Positions 32,755 through 44,358 of a stretch of DNA of 64,000 nt are shown in pieces. The notes under the pieces were generated by a model. The model worked only from the letters and a program-made list of their open reading frames with translations, did not search any database and was not told where the DNA came from. Source of the DNA: Emergomyces orientalis (taxonomy: Eukaryota; Ascomycota; Eurotiomycetes; Onygenales; Ajellomycetaceae); NCBI GenBank assembly GCA_002110485.1, contig MOWL01000023.1, forward strand, positions 868,001 to 932,000, written 5' to 3'. Within the stretch, counting starts at the first letter, position 1. The number at the start of each line of letters is the position of its first letter. Both the position numbers and the translations under genes were made by a program.

Positions 32755-35321
32755 ATGAGTGGAATCCAGAGATTTCTCTCCAAAAGGGAGAAGCGAAGTA
32801 AATCAAGGAGTACATCCCCATCGAAGTGGCGACTGATGCTTGATTCTAGTAATGTGAGTTATATGCGTCCTTGATTTCGGGTTTCTATGATTCTGGGCAA
32901 TCTCCCCCCCCAAGAAAGGTCGCTTCTGCTGCGGGACGCAGACTGATCTCTCCGCTGTAGGATTCCGCCCCTAAACACCCCCCCTCCCCACATTTGAAGC
33001 TGTTCTCAGTGGAGAAATCGAATTACGATCATAGTGCCCAAATCGAGGAAGAAGACGACAAGGTTAGCGCTAGGTAGCCCTCATTGTTTATTACATTCCT
33101 AATTTGCATACTAGATCAAAGAAATACAACGCAGACTCTCAAAACTGGGGATTGCCACTCTAGGGGAACCGCAAATACGATATGCACTCCGGTCCAAAAT
33201 CGCTTACAGTGACGTGAACGAAGCATACGAGCTGCTTATGCTCCTTGATGATTCCCTCCATGGCATCCTAAGATTTTACAACCCTTCCATTAAGTTGTTA
33301 GGTGCTGAAAATCGAAATGGCGTCACTTGCTATTTGGATGCCCTCCTCTTCGCAATGTTTGCTCGCTTGGACTGTTTTGAAGCCATCCTATACAACTCGT
33401 TCGATGATGAACCTCGAAGGAATCTATCCGTGCTTTTACGGCTATGGGTAAATCTGTTAAGGTCTGGGAAATTGATTACAACAGACTTCGTAGGTATTTC
33501 TGACTTTTGCCAACCCATGGCAACTTGGCTCAAGTTTGAGAGAAACACTAACATGGACACCTACCAGACGAAACAAATTCAAGACGCACTAGCACAATGT
33601 GGATGGCATGCTGCCACCCTCCGGCAACAGCAAGATGTATCTGAGGCATTTACATTCATCACGGAGAAACTCAATCTCCCCTTGCTCACTTTGAAAATGG
33701 ATATTTTTCATACAGGGAAGGAAGAGGCAGGTGATGACCACAAGTTTATAAATGAGCGATTACTCGAGGTCGCAATCCCATCTGAAACAGTTGACGGCAA
33801 GCCAATAACTTTAGAAGCTTGTCTTGAAACGTACTTCAACAACCGAATTGAAGTCAAGAGGTATCTGGAACGTAGAAATACAGGGATATCGGTCAACTCA
33901 ATAGATTCTGTGGCGAAAGGCTCTTTTGTTCACGTCGAAACAACCGACCTGGGAACGTCGTCTCAGACCGCATCTCCAATTTCCGCGTCGTCTTTCTTCT
34001 CGAAATCCACTGAGGTAGCCGATTCTCCCTCACCTCTCACAGAAACACCCCCTCCAATGTGGCCCAACTCTCGCATTCGCTCAACCAGCATAATCAGGGA
34101 GCGATTCATTCCTGAGGATGATCCCAAGGAAAATGAAGGGAAAAATAATCGGGCAATGCCGAATAGAGCTCGGAAAGGAAGCCTTCGCAAAGAGGTGATG
34201 ATGCCTGCTTGGCAGATATTCAGCTTAATACGTAAGTTGTTCCCTAGGTACTCGTGGAAACGTTCTGAACCAATTGGATAGCCTGGTACACCGACAATAC
34301 CCTAAGCGATGCGCAATCCGCCATTCATTTCTCCTCCAGAAGGCCGATTCTCGGAATATGTTTAAAACGATACTCGGTACTTCCTAATGGAAATGCTGTG
34401 CGCCTAGGCACCTTTGTTGATATCCCGATCGAAATTGGACTTCCGCATTTCATCCAGGATGATGAGATGGAAAATGAAGGCCCGTTATATGGGAATTTCA
34501 AACTTTCACTACAAGCTGTTATTTGCCATCGCGGAAACTCCGTCGAATCTGGCCATTATATAGCCTTAGTCAGGGGCACCACGCTTAACGGCCCCGATAA
34601 GTTTTCGGAATACTGCCGTCACTGGATGCGTTTTGACGATTTAACCCAAGAAAAAATCACACTCGTCGACATAGAAAAAGCGTTGGTTGAAGAGTCTCCC
34701 TATCTTCTTTTCTACCAAATATTGCCCATCCGCGATGGTTCTGAAACAGCTTCTGGTGGGCAACTGTCATCTTCCCACGGAGAGGAGAGGCGATCTCGAA
34801 AACTATTTCATAACCCACACCTAGACGTAACAGTCTCAGCACCATCTCCCGTGAATGAGGGTCCTGAGGTAGAATCATATGGTGCAGTTCACGAGTATAG
34901 CCCTAATAATCGATTCGAATCCCTTAGCGCTCCATCTGCTAGTTCAAATAGCCCACATCCCGCAAGAACCAAGGATGAAGCAAGTGTTGGTGACAAGACC
35001 AAGTCGACTTTGTCCTCCAGGGGAAATTCTACGTCCCCGAATGTCCGCCGCCCAATAAGTCGGGAGCGGAGCGTGGGAAGCGATACTAGGCCCGTTATTC
35101 ATACACCTACGAGAAATGGCACAAATGTTACCGTTGAGCCCATCCCCGACGGAGATTTCGAAGGGAACACTACCAACAATTCTAGACGTGAGAAGAGAGA
35201 AAAAGCCCCAAAACATGCGAAGCTAGCCAAAGAGAAGACGGATAGCATGGTGAAACATAGAGACCATCGTACTCTGAAGAAAGGAGGTGAAAAACCTGAT
35301 AGAGAATGTATAATTATGTGA
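32755..35321 (+). CDS. Ubiquitin-specific protease (C19 family) with C-terminal CaaX box
   Basis: Cysteine protease removing ubiquitin from proteins. Exons 32755-32853, 32961-33062, 33115-34231 and 34282-35321 give 785 aa. The Cys box is NGVTCYLDALLFAMF (catalytic C139). A conserved WHAATLRQQQDVSEAF follows, and the His box is CHRGNSVESGHYIAL (catalytic H531) with the later HWMRFDD. The N-terminus MSGIQRFLSKREKRSKSRS is short and very basic. The C-terminal ~200 residues are Ser/Lys-rich and end in C-I-I-M, a good CaaX farnesylation signal preceded by basic residues, which suggests membrane anchoring. The 50-nt intron at 34232-34281 has a GTAAGT donor and joins SLI-P-WYTDN. Substrates are unknown. 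VPS18 follows 458 bp downstream on the same strand. Confidence 0.9.
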
Positions 35322-35779
35322 AAAAGACTGTAGGCTGTTTGGAATGTTTCTTTTGGTATGGTTTGTGATACCCTCTCCAAGTCACATTTGGGTTATGCCC
35401 AGAGAAGCGATGATAACAACGACCGTTATGCCTGCTTCATGCGTCAATATTTGTTTTTATTGTTACCATTATTGGCATATGTTTCCCTGGCTCTTTCATA
35501 GATGTAAATTCTTTCTAGAATGAGGATCCACATAAGTATTAACTTGTTGCAACATTCCTCCTTTTAAAGTGCATTTATTTATTTCTTGCGTTGATTCCGC
35601 GCTTCCCGACGACATACGATTATGTAATACTCATGACGTTGGAGTGGAGTCTTGGCACCCTCTACTGATCAAGGCAACCAAGCTCAAGCAACGAACCATG
35701 TCTGTTAAAGCAACAAATCTTCATACCACAAAACACGCTCGAAACCCGCAATGTTATAACTTTTATATCTCAGCGCATA
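35322..35779. other. Intergenic region ubiquitin protease / VPS18
   Basis: 458 bp holding the 3' UTR of the protease and the VPS18 promoter. No motif was recognised. Confidence 0.55.
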
Positions 35780-38700
35780 ATGGCGCTGGACGGATCAAGC
35801 GGCTACGTTGCTGCCAGCAGCTTGGCAAAATTTGCGGACACCGCTACGCCTATCTTCAATGTTGAGCGGGTTCAGCTCAAGTTCTCCATAGCCGCGGACT
35901 TCGTCGCCGCGCAGGTCGCCAATAATGTTCTCATTCTTGCTTTAGCCTCGGGGAGGATTTTACGGATCGATCTGGATAATGCGGAGGATATCGATGGTAA
36001 GTTAGCTTTGTTTTGGCGATGGCCAGCCTTCGCCGATGTGAGGATTGTTTGGAGCTGATCAGTCCCCAAACTTCAATACACAGATATCGACCTACCGAAG
36101 AAATCTTCAGAGATAGGCTTGATTCGTCGCATGTTCCTCGATCCTTCTGCATCACATCTTATTATTACAACTACACTTGGTGAAAATTATTACCTCCATA
36201 CACAATCGCGACAACCTAAGGCCCTTCCTCGGTTGAAAGGGGTATCGATCGAAAGTATTGCGTGGAATCCTTCCTTGCCAACTGCCTCGACTAGGGAGAT
36301 CCTAGTGGGCGCGACGGATGGAAATGTATATGAAGTCTACATCGAACCGTTATCGGAGTTCTACCGGAGGGACGAAAGATATGTAAATTCTGTGTACAAA
36401 ATCCCCGGATCGGCGGTGACTGGTATCTGGGCGGGCTCTGTCCCGGGAAAGCAGGATCACAGAAGTGCAATACTCTCGTCACACGGGAAAATACTGTATT
36501 TCATGGGCCGTGTGGGGAAACATGGTAAAGAAAGTGGCAGCTCAATATATGCGGACCTATTCCAAAAGGAGACACCCCTTGTTCACGAACTCTCAGCCTT
36601 ATCCCCGTCAGCGCTTTCATTGCTTGCAATGCAACCCGATCTGGCAAGGAGCCACTACGGCGATGAAGAAACCGCAGGAAAACAGTTTGCATGGCTCTCA
36701 TCTCAAGGTGTCTTATATGGGACGGTTCCCACATCGTCATCATCATCACCTCCAGAGCTAGGAGATCGAATTTTTGACAAAGCCAAAATGCTGCCCAGAT
36801 CCACTCTGCCAGCATCCGAATCTGCTAGAGGCGGCCGAAAATTGATCCAGGACCCCATTAAAGGGATGACTTTGACCCAGTGGCATATTTTAACTCTAGT
36901 CGAAGGCCGCATTGTGGCAGTCAACCGGCTAAACGGGGAGATCGTATATGATCAGGCTGTTCTCGGGCCTGGTGAGAGCGCCCTTGGTCTAGTGTCTGAT
37001 CAAAAGAAAAATACATATTGGCTCTTTGCTGGTAAAGAAATCTTTGAGATTGCGGCCAACGATGAAGACAGGGATATATGGAAAGTGTTTTTGAAAGAGC
37101 AGAAATTTGACGCTGCTCTGCAATATTCCCGTGGCTCAGCCCAGAAAGATGCTGTCGCGACAGCATCCGGTGACTATCTCGCCAATAAAGGCCAATATCT
37201 GGAGGCTGCCGCGGTGTGGGGTAAAAGCAGCAAAAGCTTCGAAGAGGTCTGCCTGACCTTCATGAATAAAGGAGAACAGGATGCTCTGAGGAAATACCTT
37301 CTAACGCTGATGTCATCATATAACAAATCTGCAATAATGCAAAGGACGATGATTGCTAGTTGGCTTGTGGAAGTTTTCATGTCTAAACTGAACTCACTCG
37401 AGGACACTATTGCAACGAAAGCTGAGTTAGTGGAAGGAACTAATGCAGGAGAAACGAAAGATGCATTCAACGACGTGCGCGTTGAGTTTCAGGACTTCGT
37501 TACAAAATATAAAACAGACCTTGATCAGAAAACTGTGTATGACATCGTGGGTAGCCATGGAAGAGAGGAGGAGCTGCTCTATTTTGCGACGGCGACCAAC
37601 GATTACAATTTTGTCCTCTCATATTGGATCCAACGCGAGAAATGGAGTGACGCCCTTAATGTACTTAAAAAGCAGACGAACCCAGATGTTTTCTACAGGT
37701 ATAGCAGTGTTCTCATGGCACATGTTGCTACGGATCTGGTCGATATATTAATGAGACAGATCGATCTCGACCCTCAGAAGCTCATTCCTGCTCTTTTGAG
37801 TTACAACAATACCACGAAAGCCCCACTCAGCCAAAACCAAGCCGTTCGCTATCTGAACTTCATTATTGCCAACCATCCCGACCCGTCAGCAGCAGTCCAC
37901 AACACGCTAATTTCCATACATGCCGCCCACCCTTCCTCCTCAGAAGCTGCCCTACTAACATACCTCTCCTCGCAACCTTCATCCCCGCCACCGTATGATG
38001 CCGATTTTGCCCTCCGCTTATGCATCCAGCATAACCGTGTCCAGTCATGCGTTCACATCTATACTACCATGTGCCAATATCTGCAAGCCGTGGAACTTGC
38101 TTTAAAACATAACGACATTGAACTCGCTGCATATGTCGCCGATCTTCCTGAGGGAAATGACAAACTTCGCAAGAAGCTATGGCTCCTCGTAGCCGAGAAA
38201 AAAATCCGCCAACCAGGTACTGGAATCAAGGACGCGATTGAATTTCTTCGCCGCTGCGAGCTTCTTCGAATAGAAGATCTTATCCCCTTCTTCCCTGACT
38301 TTGTCGTCGTCGATGATTTCAAGGATGAGATTTGTACCGCATTGGAAGACTACTCGCGACATATCGATACATTGCGTCAGGAAATGGACAATTCCGCTCA
38401 CACGGCAGAGCAGATACGAAATGAGATTGCTTCACTGGATACCCGATATGCTATTGTTGAACCGGGGGAGAAATGCTGGATATGCTCCTTACCGGTGCTG
38501 AGTCGACAGTTTTTCGTCTTCCCATGCCAACATGCGTTCCACAGCGACTGTCTAGGGAAGAAAGTATTGGATGCCGCCGGGTCTGGGAAGAGGAAACGTA
38601 TTCGAGACCTACAGATTGAAATGAGCAAGGAGACAAATACTGGAGGAAAGAGGGAGAAGGTTATACGTGATCTGGACGGGCTGATCGCTGAAGCTTGGTA

Positions 38701-38909
38701 AATCCCAAATAATCACCCTACCGTTTATTATTTTTCTCCCCTTTACATTTTCCACATTATATTATTTCACATTTCGAAAATTAAAAGGACGCCATCAAAA
38801 ACTAACATACTTATTCTTGACCAGCATTCTCTGTGGCGAATACGCGATCAAGCAAATTGACGAACCATTCATCAACAGTACAGACAATCGGGATGAATGG
38901 GCGATATGA
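35780..38909 (+). CDS. VPS18: VPS18 (DigA/Pep3-type) HOPS/CORVET subunit with RING-H2 finger
   Basis: Core subunit of the CORVET and HOPS tethering complexes for endosome and vacuole fusion. Exons 35780-35996, 36084-38697 and 38825-38909 give 971 aa, near A. nidulans DigA in size. The N-terminal half is beta-propeller-like (ILVGATDGNVYEVYIEP and similar). The C-terminal half is an alpha-solenoid with clathrin-type repeats, then a coiled region and a RING. The RING ligands are C870, C873, C887, H889, H892, C895, and then C944 and C947. The final pair (C-I-L-C-G-E) is encoded only after a 127-nt intron (38698-38824, GTAAAT donor, ACCAG acceptor) that splits the Cys codon. Reading straight through gives a TAA at 38701 and a RING without its last two ligands. 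The tail AIKQIDEPFI matches the family ending. Confidence 0.94.
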
Positions 38910-39659
38910 AGTATCCTCGGCCAATATCATATTCTACCGTTGGTTTCTTATTGTGCCTTTTTATTTAACAATCCCTATATTTACCCCACTAGGCATTCCG
39001 CTTCATGTCTCCATATCCATTCCATATTCCCAACACTTTAGCGTGTATATACATCGATCTACGCCTTCGCAGAATCACACTTGACTTCCTGTCTGTTCAC
39101 CCACGTCCGTAGTTGCCATACGCGTAGACAAATGGCACATGAAGCGGCGTATTATAAGAAGTTTGCCCATGGAGAGGAACACTAACTTTCAAGGTTTGCA
39201 GAGTTAGCATCGATGAGGTTATACAGGAAGTTGAGATAAATGTCAATGAAAAGCAACACACGAAGACAGTAATGCACAACCCCAAACCAGTGAACCCGCT
39301 GTAGGCTTCAATTTAACAATTGAAATGACGCAGTGGAGCTTAGCTACCACCAAAGGGCTGAAGAAATCCGAGGATGTATGGGTGCTAATCCTTAATAGGA
39401 ATAGTACCCGGATAGGCAGCTCCAGCTTCAGGAATGATGTCAACCAGCCTTGGAAATGGATACCACTTGGAAAAAACAAGTTCTAGTTTTTACCTATACA
39501 TAACGTTTCCATGTAGGCCGCGTTATGGCGGATCGCCACGGCTCATCATGCATATATTTATGCCTCCTTTGGATTTTTGGAAAGTAACCTACTCAATACT
39601 ATATCAATATCACCTTCCAAACACGTTTGTGCTTCACATTCCCCTGAAAAGCCACAATA
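38910..39659. other. Intergenic region VPS18 / DUF3292 gene
   Basis: 750 bp of 3' UTR plus promoter. Short ORFs on both strands show no conserved features. Confidence 0.6.
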
Positions 39660-41936
39660 ATGGCTACCAAAGACTCAATCATGAAGCATGAACACGATAC
39701 TGCTCGTCAACAAGCAACAGATCAAGTTCAAATCACTAAAAATACTTCGTTTGCGGAAGTAGAGCATGGCTCTGGTGAAAAAGTAGCCCAGAAAATGGTC
39801 GAGACAAGTTGGAGAGCAGATTCCGATCCTCAGCGGAGATCTCCAAAAAGCGCAGATGAATCTCCAGTGAAAGGGATCTCGAATGAGGATCTCTGGATGC
39901 TACTTAGACGTTTTGACAAAGTAAGTGCCTCTCTGCCTCACCTGCTATCCATGGGCGTCCACATATAGGAAAAATGGGCCTAATTCTGAGCAGCAAGTCT
40001 ATCACGTCAGGGCCATACCCGCCCCTCCGTCAGGTGATTTCGACCTATATAGGTCCGAAGAGGAAGTGTTTTCGCCAGATACGCTCAGAGCTACTATTGA
40101 ACGGTTTTATGCAACTGTAGTGATTGGACTCACGAACTTTGCCAAACACCTGGCTCGATTGCGCTCGTGGAAAGAGACTGGGCGAACGGCTGCATTCTGC
40201 GCAGTAAGTAAACAGAAACCCCAAAGGATGTTGGGTTGCAATACTAATCGTCCAAATCCCCTTTCCAGGTCTATTTTGTTTCTTGGCTCCTAGACCTTAT
40301 GGTTCCCGCACTTTCCAGCATGATCCTGGCTTTGGTGTTGTATCCCCCATCTCGTGAACTATTATTTCCCCCGGCGCCAATAAGTTTAGTCAATTCCGAA
40401 AGTGGCGGCGTTCAAAAGCCAAAAGCGGGTGTGCTCGGCTCAAAGGATACCCTCACGGGTGCGCCGGAGAATTTCAAAGGCGAAGCAGTTGAGCAAGAGG
40501 CGAGTAATTTGGTTTCAGGTGCCTCCCGTCTCGCTCTAGAGAGCGCTGCTGGGAAGCATGAGCAAGATGAACCAGCGAACACTACCAAAGAGATGTCGTC
40601 GTCCATACCAGACCCCACAAACATCGCTTCCAAATCAGCAGATGCAGCAACTGCTGCTCGGGGTGGCATCCCCAACGAGGAACATGACAAGACCAAGGAG
40701 CCCATGATGGAGATTATGCAGCAGAAGGCAATGCAAATAATGGGAGTTATTGGGGATATTTCGGACACGTACGAAAGATTTAGCAAGTATGTCATCAATT
40801 ATCAAATAGCCAAATTAGTGGAAAGCATGACCTAACGCAATGGTAGTGCTCTTTCTCCGAAACCTCCATTCACATCAAGCTGGCCTCGCATACGGATAGC
40901 GCTACTATGTACTCTTGCGACAGCAGCCTTGCTAATACCAAGTTATATATTGATCAAAACGAGCACCTTTTTTGTAGGATTTGGTTTATTTGGGGATCCG
41001 GTTATTACTCTCGCTGTAAAACTCCTGGATCGCTTGGATCTACGTCGACTAATATTCCAGGCAAAGTAAGTCTGCACCCAAATTTCTTCCACTAAGAAAC
41101 GATAATTTCTAAACCTATTATTATGACTCAGTCCCATTCTCAGAGGGGCACCAACAAATGCCCAGCTTGTCTTGACCCTGCTTCGTATTGGGGAAGCCAA
41201 AGGAGATCCCTTGCCCCCTCCACCTGTGTCTTTAGAACCAAAAACATCGGAACCTGTTACTATTACGGAGGAAAAACTTCCATTGGGATCTTCAGATCAT
41301 GAAATCAAGTCAGCTTTAACTATAGATTCCAGTGGAGATGAAAGTGAATCCGAGACCAAAATGAAGCCAGAGAAGAAAAAATGGGCTTCATCAATCGTTA
41401 GGTTCTTCCGGGGTGCCGTCGCCGCGGGAGTTGAAACGGAACTTACCTTTGATCGCACCAAAGCTGCGATGGGGTCCACGGCTTCCAAAAAGCGCCTGGG
41501 TATACTGCGTAAGAAACGCCAATTTCCACAACCTGGGTCGATCACGTTGTTTGAAGCAAGGTATAAGGGGCAAAAGGGAGCTATTGTTATTCCCGCTTTC
41601 CCCTTTTGTTCGTCAGAGGAACCGCCATTGCTCTATTTTACCACCGAACCCGGGCTGCAATATGAGGACCAGAGTATCGAAGAGGGGAAAGAAAAACGAT
41701 CACTCCTATTCTCCATTCCAATAAATGAAATCAAGGAATTGAAAAAGACTAGTGGTATGGGATGGAAAGAGAAACTCCTCGTGGGGTGGTCGGAGCCTAA
41801 CAAGGAGGTAATTGACGGCTTGGTAGTCGTGGGAAGGAGCCCGGACCAACAATATCAACTCACAGCAATAAAACGGAGAGACGCCCTATTTAACCGTCTA
41901 ATTGCGATGAGAGCAACATTTTGGGAAAGTTTCTGA
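39660..41936 (+). CDS. DUF3292 family membrane protein
   Basis: Exons 39660-39920, 39994-40203, 40269-40786, 40847-41065 and 41132-41936 give 670 aa. It reads as the fungal-specific DUF3292 family: EDLWMLLRRFDKQVYHVRAI, SPDTLRATIERFYATVVIGL, WKETGRTAAFCAVYFVSWLL, LSPKPPF, then NPILRGAPTNAQLVLTLLRI, GEA and PLPPPP. Hydrophobic segments likely span membranes: one across the exon 2-3 junction region (YFVSWLLDLMVPALSSMILA) and one or two in exon 4 (IALLCTLATAALLIPSYILI and around FVGFGLFGDPVITLAV). The C-terminal ~200 residues (GSITLFEARYKGQKGAIVIP) look like a soluble, possibly lipid-binding domain. No function is established that I know of. The membrane location and lipid binding are inference. 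Confidence 0.82.
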
Positions 41937-42556
41937 CCACGGTACTCAATATGTGCATCGCGCAAGGGCAAGCCTGCTGGCATCTTTGGACTGATGGAAT
42001 CCTCCGTCGCGATTAAATATCACAACGAGGTCTTTCTAGGCAGCTACACAGAACACATTGGTCCCAGATTAACTGCTCCTTCTTGACATCCATCTTGCGC
42101 GTCATACACTAGCGATGAGGGCCTGGATCCACGCAAAATAGCACATTTATACACGTGCATCATTTTTCCCCCTGCTCTAGTCCCTTGGTGTATGGGGTAG
42201 CTTTTGATGGACGAGTAAAGAAACGGGCACAGCATCGACGACAGAGCGGTTGATTTTGGATTTGCAGAAATACTCAAATGCACCCGGATATCCCCAGGTA
42301 TCCCAGTCTGTTAGAGGAAATACCATCATGCCCATAAAGCTGGCATCAAGATGGTCCTTGGTTTCGGGCCACCTCCACACTGAGAGTTAATAGAGCAGTC
42401 ACCGCTGCTTGTGAGTAATATTAGGGGTTTGATTGTCCGTCAGCGTACGTAGCTATGGTGTTAGAGCCATGTTAATTGGGGAATATCCCGCGGAAATGAT
42501 CAATATTTAATGTCAGAATAATCCCATCGTGCCCAAAATTGTTTTTTTGGATTGTT

Positions 42557-42573
42557 GGGGGGGGGGGGGGGGG
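42557..42573. repeat. Homopolymer G17
   Basis: An uninterrupted run of 17 G in non-coding DNA. Length is uncertain in most assemblies. Confidence 0.85.
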
Positions 42574-43762
42574 TTTCCAATTGGTTTAGTAGGTAGTTCG
42601 ACAGTGATCTTGCTCCGTCGTCCTCTCTGAAAGTTCAGTTTTGAAGAAACATTTCACTCTTCTTTGGGATCTATCCCTTCTTTTGCCTCTCTCGTTATAT
42701 CCGGCTTCTTTTAATAGAGGGTTGAGCCACTCCAAATACATGACCACGGCCAAGTGTGCTCGTGTATTATCTTTCTGGCAACTCAGAGATAATCTCCTCG
42801 ACTTCATCTGTGAAGGGGAAGTAGCTTTGTCGTAATTCATTTCGAAAACCACCCCCGGGCAGTGTGATTGAAACATTCAAATTGGATGTGCGCTGCGTAG
42901 TTCTGAACAACAAAATTGCTGACCCAGACCCCTAAGGTGGCTGAAGGTCACTTGACGTCATATTCCTCGCCTGCCCAGTTGCAGTCTTGCTTTTGGCAGG
43001 GCAAAAATATCAAAGTCTACCACAACTGTTGACCTGCAGTTTATCACGCCATTTTATATAGCCAGTATATCCATATATATTCGCCCCTTTTTTACGAGTT
43101 ACCCAATATATACCGCTATCTACTTTATAGCCATGTCTCCGGGTCTGACATCACCGCGACACAAACTACCGGGCGGAGTTAACGTAAAGTGGAAGAAGGA
43201 TGTATGGCGCGTAGATTTCTTGGGGCATATTCCTCCATGGCCCTTTTGCTGTGTCTAGATCCCATTGAAGCCCAATGCTCCTATGCATTGGGTTGAATAA
43301 TGGACACAGCCGTGCCCTTTACCCCCATTTATCCTCCTTGTTTCGCCTTTGCTTTTACACTGATCATCTTCTTTTTCGGTCCCGGTGTCGTCCCACCCTT
43401 CAAGCCGAATCGCTAACTAATTTAGGTGGGCGGAGAACGTTACCTAGAGTAGATACGCCCGTCTACAGTTGTTGCATTGATTGATTGCGAAACAGTAAAT
43501 GAGACCTTATTTTGGCCCTTCATCGTGGGGAAAACGCGCCATGTACTAACCATACCTCGTCTCAACTTACTTGCTTGATTAGGGCCGGAGTGAAAAGGGC
43601 TATTCAAGCAACCACCCTTCTCGGCAATAGTTCTCAATTCGCAATTCTGGAAGTCCGCATATCCGCGTTAATGCGGGGTTTGAGCATAGCCGGTTTAATG
43701 GCCTATTAGATGGTATATAATGCTTCAAGAAACCGATAACCTGAGGCATTGCTAGCTAACAT

Positions 43763-43783
43763 CCCCCCCCCCCCAAAAAAAAA
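43763..43783. repeat. C12-A9 homopolymer junction
   Basis: Twelve C followed directly by nine A, in non-coding DNA. Confidence 0.85.
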
Positions 43784-44298
43784 GAGCTTGTGGGCGCTAA
43801 AAGAGTGACGAGGGATTTGTTTAAGTCGTCCACCCCGGGTTAACACCCAAATCTAGCCTAAAAATTACTTATGAGCGTTAAAGCCCAGGCCCATTGTCCT
43901 GCGTTCAACAAGGAGCGAAGGACCAGCATGAAAACGACTGCCCTGGAAGAGCGCGTTTCATTTTCATATCAACCTACTCCGTAAAGCCCATCGCACATAC
44001 CTTGATATCGTTTTTTACTACCAAATTCCATAGGAATCTACGGATTTGCATGCCTGTGGCCCCCAAGGAAAGCTTTGCGAAGTTCTATAATTGTTGTCTT
44101 GTAAATGAAACGTCTTGTAAAAATCCGGCAAACCCCTAGGAAGACGTGGAACTGCTCAGTTAATTCTGGCTGAAAAATAAATAATACCCAATGGCTTAGC
44201 TACACCTTCGCCCACGAAAATTACCAATGCTGTCACGGAGCAATGATATATTCACGCAACTGATTACTCCCTAGAAGTCGGTTAAATCAGTCAGGCGA

Positions 44299-44358
44299 CA
44301 TAGCGCAGGATGCTTTTGTAAGGAACGCAAAAGCGTGAACCATCTTTTCGGCGCTATG
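44299..44358. other. Nested inverted repeat (possible RNA hairpin)
   Basis: The outer arms CATAGCGC (44299-44306) and GCGCTATG (44351-44358) enclose inner arms GCTTTTG (44312-44318) and CAAAAGC (44328-44334). The arrangement could fold into a two-part stem-loop. No known RNA family is recognised. Confidence 0.3.
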
